NCBI GenBank assembly: GCA_900546215.1
Contig: URCD01000027.1
Coordinates: forward strand, 1-23,965
Length of the DNA stretch: 23,965 bases
From: an uncultured Eubacteriales bacterium
GTDB lineage: Bacteria > Bacillota > Clostridia > Lachnospirales > Anaerotignaceae
Direction of reading: 5' to 3'
Position 1 is the stretch's first letter. Every line of letters starts with the position of its first letter. Of the stretch, positions 13,549 through 22,758 are shown piece after piece. Both the position numbers and the translations under genes were made by a program. The notes beneath the pieces are model-generated. The model searched no databases, had not been told where the DNA came from, and saw nothing but the letters and a program-made list of their open reading frames with translations.

Positions 13549-14967
13549 ATGGCTAAAAAGATAAGAGAACAATCAATTTCGCTGATTTCATATTTAGAAA
13601 AAGTTAAAGACGATGATATCAGTGACAATCAAGACGTGCAAAGGCTATTTTGCTGGGATAATAACGCTATTAATGAATTAATAGTAACTGTTTTGACAGA
13701 TGACTATATTCCGCCATTAATTCTTGGAGAAATTGAATTTGGTGACGGCCTTGTTCAACAATATATTGTTGATGGTATGCAAAGAAGTTCTGCACTAATT
13801 AAGTTTAGATATGCAAATTATAAAATATCTGCATCTATTGAAGACAGCATTATAAAGTATCAGAGAAAAAAACGTGACGAAAACAATAAGGCCTGTAAAG
13901 ATGAAGAAGGAAATTTAATTTGGGAGTATGTTCAGTTTGATATAAAGGGAAAAACATTTGAAATGCTGCCATATGAGTTAAAGAAGAAATTTGACGATTA
14001 TCAAGTAAAAATTGCTATACATCAGAATTGCACAATGGAACAAATAAGTAAATTAGTTAGAAGATATAATAACCATAAAGCTATGGGGGTCAGTCAGAAA
14101 GCCTTTACGTATATTGATAAATTTGCAAGAAAGATACGTTCTATCTCACAGTCTGATTTTTTTAGAAACTGCATAAATTATTCCGATACTGAAAGAGTAA
14201 AAGGAACTTATGAAAGATTAGTATGTGAATCAGTCATGTCTACTTGTTATTTAGAAAAATGGAAAAAACAGCCGAAACAAATGAGCATATTTCTTAATGA
14301 CAATGCTTCAATTGAAGATTTTAATTTAATAGAGGAATATGCGGGAAGATTGGAAAAGGTATGTGCAGATAAATTCATGGAATTTTTTGTTTTGAAGGAT
14401 ATATGTGTGTGGTTTTCCCTTTTTCATAAGTTTACTAAATTTGGAATTTCAGACAGCAAATTTGCAGAGTTCATGACGGCGCTAAAAAATGAACTGCACG
14501 ATAAAGAGATATCTGGATTAAGCTATGACAGCTTGTCAAAAGAAAAAAATACAAAGGACAAAAGGATTATCAGTAATAAAATTGAGACTTTATATACTTT
14601 AATGACTGATTATTTAAACATTGATAATTCTGAGCCAGTTGAACTGAACGAAAGGGAAACTCTTTTAGACTTTGTAAGGAACAATGTTTTTAAAGGTATA
14701 ACGAATGAGGATTTAGAATTTTATAGAATAGTTTTAGATGATTTAACCGTAGAGGTAGATAATAACTCCAAGCTTCTTGAACAGCAAAATATAAAATCAT
14801 TAACTGCATTGGTTGCCTATTCATCAGTAAAAGATATAGATTTAGAAGAATGGATAGCTGATTATTTTAAACGTAATACTACATATTATAAAAACCAGAA
14901 GGAGAATTATCTATATATGGTTAAAGACCTTAATCATTTTATTAAACGAAAAGGAGAAGTAGCTTAA
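13549..14967 (+). CDS. DUF262-type protein (ParB/GmrS-like N-terminal domain)
   Basis: The product is 472 residues; ATG 13549 has GGGGGA upstream. The first 110 residues follow the DUF262 pattern: DVQRLFCWDNNAINELIVTV corresponds to the 'xQRxYxW' start, PPLILGEI is the central strand, and IVDGMQRSSALIKF is the DGQQR box with Met for the first Gln. DUF262 belongs to the ParB-like fold and is the nucleotide-hydrolysing half of GmrSD-type restriction enzymes. No HNH (DUF1524) half is visible here: the C-terminus is helical and lacks an HxxP...N...H motif. A restriction role is therefore not supported. It lies downstream of the sigma-like gene, and I believe this pairing recurs in clostridial phages, pointing to a regulatory or replication role. 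Confidence 0.7.
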   Translation: MAKKIREQSISLISYLEKVKDDDISDNQDVQRLFCWDNNAINELIVTVLTDDYIPPLILGEIEFGDGLVQQYIVDGMQRSSALIKFRYANYKISASIEDSIIKYQRKKRDENNKACKDEEGNLIWEYVQFDIKGKTFEMLPYELKKKFDDYQVKIAIHQNCTMEQISKLVRRYNNHKAMGVSQKAFTYIDKFARKIRSISQSDFFRNCINYSDTERVKGTYERLVCESVMSTCYLEKWKKQPKQMSIFLNDNASIEDFNLIEEYAGRLEKVCADKFMEFFVLKDICVWFSLFHKFTKFGISDSKFAEFMTALKNELHDKEISGLSYDSLSKEKNTKDKRIISNKIETLYTLMTDYLNIDNSEPVELNERETLLDFVRNNVFKGITNEDLEFYRIVLDDLTVEVDNNSKLLEQQNIKSLTALVAYSSVKDIDLEEWIADYFKRNTTYYKNQKENYLYMVKDLNHFIKRKGEVA

Positions 14968-15000
14968 TGGGTTTCAATTATCTGTTAGGTGGTTTAAATT

Positions 15001-15174
15001 ATGAAGAAAATAGTACCGCTAAGGAATATTAATAATGTCGGTTTTATTTTGTGGAAGGATAAAGAGTATCCGGTAGTAACAGAGTATGAAAATGTCTATT
15101 ACTGCACGATAATGGGCATTAAATTTGGACTGGATAAAGCCGAAGAGGGAGAATTATACATAATAAAAAAGTAG
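15001..15174 (+). CDS. Small hypothetical protein, 57 aa
   Basis: ATG 15001 lies seven bases after AGGTGG and the frame runs to TAG at 15172-15174. The peptide (MKKIVPLRNINNVGFILWKD, then EYENVYYCTIMGIKFGLDK) looks like a small beta-rich protein. It is the last gene of the sigma/DUF262 operon. An overlapping 21-codon frame at 14967-15032 starts at the DUF262 stop (TAATG) and may only serve coupling. From 15175 to 15304 I see no gene. Confidence 0.5.
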   Translation: MKKIVPLRNINNVGFILWKDKEYPVVTEYENVYYCTIMGIKFGLDKAEEGELYIIKK

Positions 15175-15304
15175 ATTTTTATAGGACTATAGAAAAATTT
15201 ATTGCGATTACATGGGAAACAGATTAAGCAGCTTTGAATAATAAAATACTGGTTGCTTAAATAAAGGGAATTGTCTGCTATATTATTAAAAGGAAGAAAA
15301 ACAC

Positions 15305-15333
15305 TTGCAATCTAAACGGAATTATAATATAAT
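15305..15333 (+). promoter_or_regulatory. Promoter of the tRNA-Thr gene
   Basis: TTGCAA (15305-15310) and TATAAT (15328-15333) are separated by 17 bp, ending 56 bases before the tRNA. This is a strong housekeeping promoter, as expected for a stable RNA. Confidence 0.75.
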
Positions 15334-15389
15334 ACATTTCGTGTTTTGGAGATATTTCTTTTTCCATTACAAGGGTATTAATAATTCCT

Positions 15390-15462
15390 GCTAAAGTGGC
15401 TCAGTTGGTAGAGCAGCTGATTCGTAATCAGCAGGTCGTGGGTTCGAGTCCCATCTTTAGCT
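15390..15462 (+). tRNA. tRNA-Thr (anticodon CGT)
   Basis: The sequence folds as a 73-base cloverleaf. The acceptor stem is GCTAAAG/CTTTAGC. The D arm is GGCTCAGTTGGTAGAGC. The anticodon stem is GCTGA/TCAGC with loop TTCGTAA, so the anticodon is CGT, reading ACG. The T arm contains GTTCGAGTC, and T is the discriminator base. CCA is not encoded. It marks the boundary between the phage-like region and the ordinary chromosome. Confidence 0.97.
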
Positions 15463-15464
15463 TA

Positions 15465-15497
15465 GGCCTCTGTGGTTTTCCGCAGAGGCCTTTTTTC
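15465..15497 (+). terminator. Terminator of the tRNA-Thr transcript
   Basis: An 11-bp GC-rich stem, GGCCTCTGTGG (15465-15475) with CCGCAGAGGCC (15480-15490) containing one G:U pair, has loop TTTT and is followed by TTTTTTC. It begins three bases after the tRNA. Confidence 0.92.
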
Positions 15498-15556
15498 TTC
15501 CTGTAATACCTCACATAAAATGACGGCTGTTTTTTTACACTTTGTATATATACTTT

Positions 15557-15576
15557 TTGTATAAATTCCTATACAA
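15557..15576. promoter_or_regulatory. Inverted repeat upstream of the EF-G-like gene
   Basis: TTGTATA-AATTCC-TATACAA is a perfect dyad with 7-bp arms and a 6-bp spacer, in the gap from 15,498 to 15,813. It lies 237 bp before the EF-G-like gene. It could be an operator or part of a promoter; the gap is very AT-rich and no promoter stands out with confidence. Confidence 0.35.
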
Positions 15577-15813
15577 TATATGTTGTACAATAAAATGATA
15601 AATAATTAGAAGGATTTATGTAAGTTATTGATATATTTTTGCTTATTTAAGTATAAAATTAAATATTGAACAAAATAATATTTTGTTTTGCAAAAAAGCA
15701 GGATATTTCTCACAAACGGTGAACTCTATTATTATGGTTGTATTTTATATAGAAATATTGCGTTTTAAATGCGATAAATAAAAAGCAGTATATCAATAAG
15801 GAGGAATGGTTTT

Positions 15814-17892
15814 ATGAAAAGTTACACATCTAAAGAAATCAGAAATGTCGTTATGCTGGGTCACAGTGGTTCCGGTAAGACAACAATAACGGAATCGTGC
15901 CTTTTCAAGTCCGGTGCAACAAAGAGATTTGGCAAAGTTGACGAGGGCAACACCGTCAGCGACTATGACCCGGAGGAAATCAAACGCCACGTTTCAATCA
16001 ATTCATCAATTCTTCCGGTTGAATGGAAAGATACAAAAATTAATTTTATAGATACGCCGGGTTATTTTGACTTCGTTGGTGAGGCCATGCTTTCTACAAA
16101 GGTCGCTGATGCAGCAATTATAGTTGTATCAGGAAAGTCCGGTGTAGAAGTAGGTACGGAGAAGGCCTGGGAATATGTTGAAAAATTTGAAACACCCAGA
16201 ATGTTCTTTATGAACTTTATGGATGATGAGCATGCTGATTACAGCAGAGTGCTTGGAGAGCTTCGTGATCATTTTGGAAAGAGTGTGGCTCCGGTTCAGA
16301 TTCCTTTTTACGAGGGAGAAAAGATAAGAGGCTTTATTGATGTAATAACAAGGGAAACAAAATACCTCGACGCTACAAGAACAGGATTTGAACCTGGTCC
16401 TTTCCCTGAAGAAATGGCTGATGAAGTAGAGCAGCTCAGACAGATGATTATTGAAGTAGCTGCTGAAAGCATTGATGAATTGCTTGAAAAATATTTTGCT
16501 GATGAGGAGCTTACAATTGATGAAATATATCAAGGACTTAATGTTGGCGTAAAGGAGAGAAAGATTGCTCCGCTTTTTACAGGTGCGGCAAATTATGGAC
16601 TCGGTATTATGATACTTATGAACTCAATTAAAAACTTCCTTCCTCCTTCAGTTGAGTGCAAGCCAGAGTTTGAATGTGTTGATTTGGCTACTGGTGAAAA
16701 GGTTATAAGAAAAAATGATGAGAACGACCACTTTGCAGCTTATGTATTTAAGACAATTTCAGACCCTTATATTGGCCGTCTTAATATATTCCGTGTACTT
16801 TCGGGCAAGCTTACAAAGGATAAAGTGATTTATAATCCTGAAAGAGATACTCAGGAGAAGATTGCTCATATATATGTAATCAGGGGCAAGGAGCAGATTG
16901 AAGTTGACGAGCTTGACGCCGGAGATATCGGTGCGCTTGCCAAACTTACTAATACTGCGACACAGGATACTCTCTGCTCAAGTATAAATCCTGTTCAGGT
17001 AAGCAAAATTGAGCTTCCTCCTTCAGTATATTCAAGGGCAATTGTTCCTAAGGCAAAGGGCGATGACGATAAAATTGCCGCTGCGCTTGTAAAGCTTAGA
17101 GAAGAGGATCCTACAATAAAAATAGAAGTAAACAAGGAGACTAAGCAGACAATTATTTACGGAATCGGTGACCAGCAGTTAGATGTCCTTGTAAACAAAC
17201 TTAAAAACAAATATAAAACTGATGTTGACCTTATGGATGTTATTATACCATACAGAGAAACCATAAAGGCAAAGGTTAAAGTACAGGGCAAGTATAAAAA
17301 ACAATCAGGCGGACATGGACAGTTTGGTGACGTATGGATGGAATTTGAGCCTTCAGGAGATATGAGCAAGGCCTATGAGTTTGAAGAGAAAATTTTTGGT
17401 GGTTCAGTACCGAAGCAGTACTTCCCGGCAGTTGAAAGGGGACTCCAGGAATGCGTTAATACGGGAGTTCTTGCCGGATATCCTGTAGTGGGACTTAAGG
17501 CTACTCTTGTTGATGGTTCTTATCATCCTGTAGATTCATCAGAAATGGCGTTTAAAATGGCTACCTCACTTGCTTTTAAAGATGGAGTTGCAAAGGCTAA
17601 GCCTACAATACTTGAGCCTATAGCCCATGTTGAGGTTGCTATACCTGAAAAATATATGGGTGATATAATGGGTGACATTAATAAACGCCGTGGAAGAATA
17701 CTGAGCATGGATTCTATTGATGGCGGAAAGAAATGCATTGTTGCCGAAGTGCCTCTTTCTGAGATAGCTAAATACAGCATTGACCTTCGTTCTATGACAC
17801 AGGGCAGAGGAAGCTATACATTTAATTTTGAAAGATATGAGGAAGCTCCTGCAGATGTGCAACAGAAAGTAATTGCGGCAAGAGCAAAATAA
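15814..17892 (+). CDS. Elongation factor G-like GTPase (EF-G paralogue)
   Basis: The product is 692 residues with AGGAGG upstream of ATG 15814, full length for EF-G. The P-loop is GHSGSGKT (16-23), G3 is DTPG (80-83) and the later domains are intact, including QSGGHGQFGDV of domain IV and the C-terminal DLRSMTQGRGSY block. Two canonical features differ: the switch-II histidine (DTPGH) is Tyr84, and the G4 box NKxD reads NFMD (134-137). Both changes are characteristic of the EF-G-like paralogues of Clostridia, which are distinct from the translocase fusA next to tuf. The gene stands alone, not beside rpsL, rpsG or tuf. A role in translocation, ribosome recycling or stress is not settled. Confidence 0.9.
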   Translation: MKSYTSKEIRNVVMLGHSGSGKTTITESCLFKSGATKRFGKVDEGNTVSDYDPEEIKRHVSINSSILPVEWKDTKINFIDTPGYFDFVGEAMLSTKVADAAIIVVSGKSGVEVGTEKAWEYVEKFETPRMFFMNFMDDEHADYSRVLGELRDHFGKSVAPVQIPFYEGEKIRGFIDVITRETKYLDATRTGFEPGPFPEEMADEVEQLRQMIIEVAAESIDELLEKYFADEELTIDEIYQGLNVGVKERKIAPLFTGAANYGLGIMILMNSIKNFLPPSVECKPEFECVDLATGEKVIRKNDENDHFAAYVFKTISDPYIGRLNIFRVLSGKLTKDKVIYNPERDTQEKIAHIYVIRGKEQIEVDELDAGDIGALAKLTNTATQDTLCSSINPVQVSKIELPPSVYSRAIVPKAKGDDDKIAAALVKLREEDPTIKIEVNKETKQTIIYGIGDQQLDVLVNKLKNKYKTDVDLMDVIIPYRETIKAKVKVQGKYKKQSGGHGQFGDVWMEFEPSGDMSKAYEFEEKIFGGSVPKQYFPAVERGLQECVNTGVLAGYPVVGLKATLVDGSYHPVDSSEMAFKMATSLAFKDGVAKAKPTILEPIAHVEVAIPEKYMGDIMGDINKRRGRILSMDSIDGGKKCIVAEVPLSEIAKYSIDLRSMTQGRGSYTFNFERYEEAPADVQQKVIAARAK

Positions 17893-17904
17893 ATATTTTA
17901 ACAA

Positions 17905-17938
17905 AGAGAGCCGTGTGTTAAATCGCACGGCTTTCTTT
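17905..17938 (+). terminator. Terminator of the EF-G-like gene
   Basis: AGCCGTGTG (17909-17917) pairs with CGCACGGCT (17924-17932), nine pairs including one G:U, and is followed by TTCTTT. It begins shortly after the stop codon at 17892 and separates this gene from the convergent AraC gene. Confidence 0.85.
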
Positions 17939-17966
17939 AATATTGGTATGGTGCAGCCTGTAAACA

Positions 17967-18839
17967 TTATTTTAAATGAGCTTTTCTGTATGCCAGTGGA
18001 GTCATACCAGTTTTTTTACGGAATTTTTCTATATAGTAGCTTGTGCTTCCAAATCCATATTCATAGGCTATCTGGCTTACAGACATATTTGCAGAGCCCA
18101 GAAGAACGGCTGTGCTTTCACTAAGCCGAAAGTTATTTATATATTCAAAAATTGTACAGTCCATATGCTTTTTGAAAAAACGGCAGCATTCACTTGGACA
18201 AAGATGGATTTCGTTTGATATATTTTCTAGAGTAAGTTTGTCTTTGTAATGATTATGAATGTAAGTTAACAGATGTTTCAGCCTTAAATAGTTTTCATCA
18301 AAGTATAATGGGTTGTTCTTCATTCCTATTATTTCTTTCCAGCAAAGTATAAGCCTTGCAGTTATTTCTGCCTCATAGGCAAATGTCCTTTCCTTATTCA
18401 GCCTATAAATTGTATTAAGATTTTCAATTATATCTGAAGAAGTGTTAAAAACCGAAAAAGTAAATGCCGGATCGTTGATGAACGGTTCGACATATTTTTT
18501 TTCTACGGCGCTTTTTTCAAAGCCGGAAATCATAGCTGGTGAAGCGTCTATGCATATGTAGGAGGCGTCCTCTGTGAGAGGCTTTGCCATATGAAGTACC
18601 CCGCTGTTTATAAAAATACCCTTATCAATGCCAATGTCCTGCGAATAACTGTTTATTGTAAATCTGACAGAACCATTGGTTATATAACAGAATTGCAGTT
18701 CATTATGCCAGTGCCAGTCGACAAAGCCAAGAATATTTCGGTTTAACACGGTTTCATAGATAGCTATAGGAAAATCAGCCGTCCCATGAGAAGTTGTTTC
18801 CATTTTGTTTTCATTTATGCCTATATCATAAATTTGCAT
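17967..18839 (-). CDS. AraC-family transcriptional regulator with cupin sensor domain
   Basis: The product is 290 residues, ATG 18839 after GAGGTG. The N-terminal half is an AraC-type cupin ligand domain (DWHWHNELQFCYITNG, then GIFINSGVLHMAKPL). The C-terminal 100 residues hold the double helix-turn-helix: LTLENISNEIHLCPSECCRF for the first and SVSQIAYEYGFGSTSYYIEK for the second, then the signature FRKKTGMTPLAYRK. It is divergent from the M20 hydrolase gene with a 94-bp shared intergenic region, so it probably senses a small metabolite and controls that gene. The ligand is unknown. Confidence 0.9.
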   Translation of the reverse strand: MQIYDIGINENKMETTSHGTADFPIAIYETVLNRNILGFVDWHWHNELQFCYITNGSVRFTINSYSQDIGIDKGIFINSGVLHMAKPLTEDASYICIDASPAMISGFEKSAVEKKYVEPFINDPAFTFSVFNTSSDIIENLNTIYRLNKERTFAYEAEITARLILCWKEIIGMKNNPLYFDENYLRLKHLLTYIHNHYKDKLTLENISNEIHLCPSECCRFFKKHMDCTIFEYINNFRLSESTAVLLGSANMSVSQIAYEYGFGSTSYYIEKFRKKTGMTPLAYRKAHLK

Positions 18840-18933
18840 TAAAACACCTCAATATTACAATATTTTATATCCATATTATTATATATATCAGTTAAAAAAT
18901 CAATATAATGTTATATAAGAGGAGGAATATATT

Positions 18934-20091
18934 ATGACTAAAGAACAATATGAAAACGAACTTATAGAATTTGCTCAGGAGGCAGTAAGAATTAGAAGCT
19001 ATTCCGATGAAGAAGGAAATATGGCCTCGCTTATAAAAGAAAAGATGGAGAAGCTTGGTTATGATGAAGTTAAAATAGATTCAGTCGGAAATGTAGTCGG
19101 AAAAATAGGTAGCGGTAAAAAAACAGTTCATTTTGACAGCCATATGGACACCGTCAGGGTTAATGATGCTGATGAATGGAAGGTACCGCCTTTTTCAGGA
19201 GACATAGTAGACGGTTCTATCTGGGGCAGGGGCTCGGTAGATATGAAATCTGCACTTTGTGCATCTGTATATGCAGCTGCTTATGCAAGAGATATGGGAT
19301 ATCTGAATGATAAAACAGTATATGTGACAGGAACCGTATGTGAAGAATACTGTGACGGAGAAAATCTCAAGCATTTATATAAAGAGCTTAATCTAAAACC
19401 AGACTACTGCATTATATGTGAGCCATGCGATAATATAATAACCCTTGGTCATAAAGGAAAGGCACAAATACGAATAATAACAAACGGAATATCTGCCCAC
19501 GGATCTGCTCCTGAAAAAGGTAAAAATGCCGTATATGAGATGGCTGAAATAATACAGCGTGTTGAGAAGCTTAACGAACGGCTGTCATCAATGGGTGAGA
19601 ACCATGGCACAATAGTTTTATCTGATATAAAATGTGAAAGCGCTTCTCTTAATGCCGTTCCAAGCGAGTGCCAGATTTATCTTGACAGGAGACTTGTGCT
19701 TGGCGAGACCCTTGATATGGTCAGGAAAGAAATGGATGAGCTTGTTAAAGGAAAGGATGCACGCTGGGAAGTTGGAACGCTTCGTCATACGTCATGGAAT
19801 GGCGGGAATCTTGTTTATGAACCAATGCATGACCCATGGAAAATTGAAAAAGACGCTCCTCTTACAAAAGCTCTTAATGAAGCATATAAGAAGGTATATG
19901 GAAAATATCCGGATAAATATGATTTTTGGGATTTTGGTACAAACGCGATTACACCTGTTGCAATGGGAGTCCCTACAATTGGTTTTGGACCGGGGGAATA
20001 TAAGCTGGCCCATATGAGAGATGAGCACTGCTCAGTCGAGAAGATTAAAGATGCAATGTATGTCTATGCTGAATTAATTAACAAATTATAA
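18934..20091 (+). CDS. M20-family metallohydrolase (YgeY/ArgE/DapE-like)
   Basis: The product is 385 residues, ATG 18934 after AGGAGG. It is a zinc-dependent amidohydrolase/peptidase with the full M20 ligand set: DSHMDT (His70, Asp72), GRGSVDMK (bridging Asp103), the EE pair (base Glu137, ligand Glu138), ICEP (Glu163) and the final LAHMRDEH (His360). NGISAHGSAP (His189) belongs to the dimerisation/lid domain. The pattern VYVTGTVCEEYCDG and the GHKGKAQIRI segment resemble the YgeY branch linked to selenium or purine-related gene clusters, but none of those neighbours is present. Substrates in this family are N-acylated or carbamoylated amino acids and small peptides. It is cytosolic; no signal peptide is seen. 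Confidence 0.88.
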   Translation: MTKEQYENELIEFAQEAVRIRSYSDEEGNMASLIKEKMEKLGYDEVKIDSVGNVVGKIGSGKKTVHFDSHMDTVRVNDADEWKVPPFSGDIVDGSIWGRGSVDMKSALCASVYAAAYARDMGYLNDKTVYVTGTVCEEYCDGENLKHLYKELNLKPDYCIICEPCDNIITLGHKGKAQIRIITNGISAHGSAPEKGKNAVYEMAEIIQRVEKLNERLSSMGENHGTIVLSDIKCESASLNAVPSECQIYLDRRLVLGETLDMVRKEMDELVKGKDARWEVGTLRHTSWNGGNLVYEPMHDPWKIEKDAPLTKALNEAYKKVYGKYPDKYDFWDFGTNAITPVAMGVPTIGFGPGEYKLAHMRDEHCSVEKIKDAMYVYAELINKL

Positions 20092-20116
20092 AGCTGGATA
20101 AAGCATTAAACGAATA

Positions 20117-20153
20117 AAGGCATACACCTCTAATAAGGGTATGCCTTATTTTA
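20117..20153. terminator. Bidirectional terminator between the hydrolase and kinase genes
   Basis: AAGGCATAC (20117-20125) pairs with GTATGCCTT (20139-20147), followed by ATTTTATT on the plus strand; on the minus strand the stem is followed by TTATTCG. It separates two convergent genes. Confidence 0.75.
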
Positions 20154-20156
20154 TTA

Positions 20157-22559
20157 TTATTTCGCGCAGTCAATAGCAGAATTCAGTTTTTTATACAATT
20201 CATCTATTTCAATCGGCTTGGCTACGTGGTCATTCATACCTGCTTCAAAAGCTGCTGTTACATCCTCACGGAATGCGTTTGCTGTCATAGCAATTATTGG
20301 TATATAAGAAGCATTGGGGCAGTCTGAACTGCGGATTTGACGTGCGGCCTGATATCCATCCATAACCGGCATTTGAATATCCATTAAGATGGCGTCACAG
20401 GTTCTTCCGTTGGGGCTGAGAAACCAGCTTACTGCCTCTTTGCCATTTTTTACACCATATACATCAGCGCCGGCCATCTTCAGGATTTCGACTGCAATTT
20501 CCATATTCAATTCATTATCCTCCGCCACAAGAATACGCCGTCCAGTTAGTGATGTGGTCTTCTCTATGTTATGTGGTCTTGGAAGCGCTTCATTCATTTC
20601 GGTTGCAGTAAGCAATGTATTATATAAAGAGGAAGCAAAAAGAGGCTTAGGCAAAAAAAGATTGGCGCCTGCTTTTCGAGCCTCCATCTCAATCTCGCTG
20701 TAATCATAAGCGGTGATAATTATGATTAGTGTCTCAGGACCAACTATTTTTCTGATCTGACGAGTTGTTTCAACGCCATCCATTTCAGGCATTTTTAAGT
20801 CAATAAAACAAACGTCATAGCTCTCTCCTAAATCATAAGCCTGATGAATAGCCTTTACAGCCTCCTGACCGCTTAAAACCCACTCAGCCTTGATACCGAA
20901 CTTATTTAGTAAAATAGTGGCATATGCACAGTCATCTGGATCATCATCACTCACCAGAACCCTTAATGTCCCCATAGCCGGATAACGCTGAGGCTGCTGT
21001 CTCTGGGATAACTCAAACGGAAGTTCTACAACGAAAACAGTACCTTCTCCAAGTTTGCTTTTAACGGAAATGGTACCATCTAATAGAGATACTAGATTTT
21101 TGGTAATAGGCATACCAAGACCTGTGCCTCCATTGCCATTTTCCTGTTCAAAGGATTTAAAGAGGCCATTTGCCACAAAATCTTCACTCATACCTCGGCC
21201 GTTGTCACTGACAGTAAACCGTAGCCGTAACACTCCATTCTGACTGATTTGCCTGACATCCAATCTTACTATGCCATGCTCAGGTGTAAACTTAACCGCG
21301 TTAGACAATAGGTTAATGAGAATCTGATTGACTCTCATGGAGTCCCCAAGCAGCTCCTCTTCATCCATATCCTGTACAGATATTTTAAAGTCTACTGCTT
21401 GAGCTGCAGCCTGGGGATAGATGATTGTTGTAACGGAATCCAAAACCTGTTTAAGATAAAATGGCGAGTGGTTTACACTTAGTTTTCCGTCCTCAATCTT
21501 GGACATATCAAGAACATCGTTTATGAGCGAGAGAAGATGCTTAGATGAAAAGCTGATTTTTTCCAAGCAGTCTTCAATACGGCTACGATCATCCATGTGT
21601 GCTGCGGCTATAGTCGTCATTCCGATTATAGCATTCATTGGCGTTCGTATTTCATGTGACATCCTAGACAAAAATTCCCTCTTTGCGGCATTAGCTTTTT
21701 CTGCTCCTGCTAACGCGTCCTGAAGCTGCCTCTTCTGTTCTTCCAGTTTAGCATGCAGCTCTCTAAGTTCCGTCAAGTCTGTAACATCTATGTATGTCAG
21801 AAGGTAGACCGGGAAACCATCAATCCAATCCACACAATCGCCGTTGACCTGCATAAAAACAGTTTTATCTTCATGGTTTTGAAGCTGTGCAAGAAAGCGA
21901 ATATGTTCTCCCTTTTTTACCTGCTCAAGCTGCGGAATGATTTTTTCTTTATTAAAATCCATGTTCTTTCGGAAGAGATAATCATTTACACTACGTTCTG
22001 GCGAGGTGTTGAAAAACTCTAGAAATTGATTGTTTGCTTCCAGAAGCTCAATATGTAAATAGTCCTTGATAAGATATTTTGCCACAAATCCAGGTATATT
22101 GTTGTAGGTTATAGATTGTGCTCGCTGTATTTTAACGAAATCATTAACGTTAGTCATAACCGTATACGCGATAGGATAACCATTATATATGCTTTTTGTG
22201 AAAACTCCATTCATTTGAACCCAAACGTGACCGCCGCTCTTAACCGGCAATCGGGAGATTATACTGTAACCAGGCTTTCCTGCTTTGAGGGACTGCATCA
22301 CTGTATCACTTATTTTTTGGAGCTCATTCTAATAATGGTGGTATGGGAAATATATATCCGGACGATTGTGAAACAACGAAACATACTCCCTTTTATCGTA
22401 TCCTATCATCTTAAAGTAAAAATCATTATTCCAAACTACAGTGAAATGTTCATCTAAAATATGCTTACTTACGCTGACCTGCATTGTATTCATAAGCAGT
22501 TCATAGTCCTCGGCAACGTCGCCGCTTATTGTTTCTTTAACTTTTCTGTCTTGATCCAT
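20157..22559 (-). pseudogene. Hybrid sensor histidine kinase interrupted by an in-frame amber codon
   Basis: From ATG 22559 the frame codes for 76 residues of a PAS domain (ending RPDIYFPYHHY), meets TAG at 22331-22329, then continues in the same frame as NELQKISDT and a further 714 residues. Whole length would be 800 codons. Domains in order: PAS split by the stop, a second PAS (about 150-265), coiled coil, HisKA with SHEIRTPMN (His near 302), HATPase (NQILINLLSNAVKFT, DNGRGMS, GTGLGMPI), receiver 1 (VSDDDPDD, FIDLKMPEMDG) and receiver 2 (AEDNELN, MDIQMPVMDG). No transmembrane segment, so it is a cytosolic sensor. The downstream part could start at GTG 22301 but has no ribosome binding site. 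Divergent from the GntR gene. Confidence 0.85.
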
Positions 22560-22711
22560 ATTAATCCATTCCCTCTCTATTGACGATAGATTTATTTTTC
22601 TATAATGTTATCACACTCCTTGGTCACTTACCAATAAAGTATAGCAAAGTATTGAGAAATTATCAATGTTATCATTTTAGTGTCAGCGTTCTTTTAGATT
22701 TTTACATAATG

Positions 22712-22720
22712 TGTTATAAT
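22712..22720 (+). promoter_or_regulatory. Extended -10 promoter of the GntR-type gene
   Basis: TGTTATAAT (TG-N-TATAAT) is an extended -10; the -35 position (22692-22697) is weak, which such promoters tolerate. It lies 38 bases before the likely start codon. Confidence 0.6.
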
Positions 22721-22758
22721 TTTATTCTAGTTTAATTACTTAGATGGAGGGAAACCAG

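Noticed and set aside
13549..14967. GmrSD-type restriction enzyme
   Set aside because: Only the DUF262-like half is present; no HNH/DUF1524 motif is seen in the C-terminus or in a neighbouring gene.
14967..15032. 21-codon ORF starting at the DUF262 stop (TAATG)
   Set aside because: Too short and overlapped by the better supported 57-codon ORF; kept only as a possible coupling frame.
15175..15230. Short open frame ending in KFIAITWETD
   Set aside because: No start codon or ribosome binding site, and out of frame with the gene before it; too short to support.
15390..15462. tRNA-Thr as the attachment site of the phage-like element
   Set aside because: The element lies on the 5' side of the tRNA, whereas integration into a tRNA 3' end would place it on the other side. 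No second copy of the tRNA 3' end and no integrase are visible in the window.
20157..22301. Intact shorter histidine kinase starting at GTG 22301
   Set aside because: No ribosome binding site precedes this codon, and the PAS domain would begin in mid-fold; an interrupted longer gene explains the sequence better.
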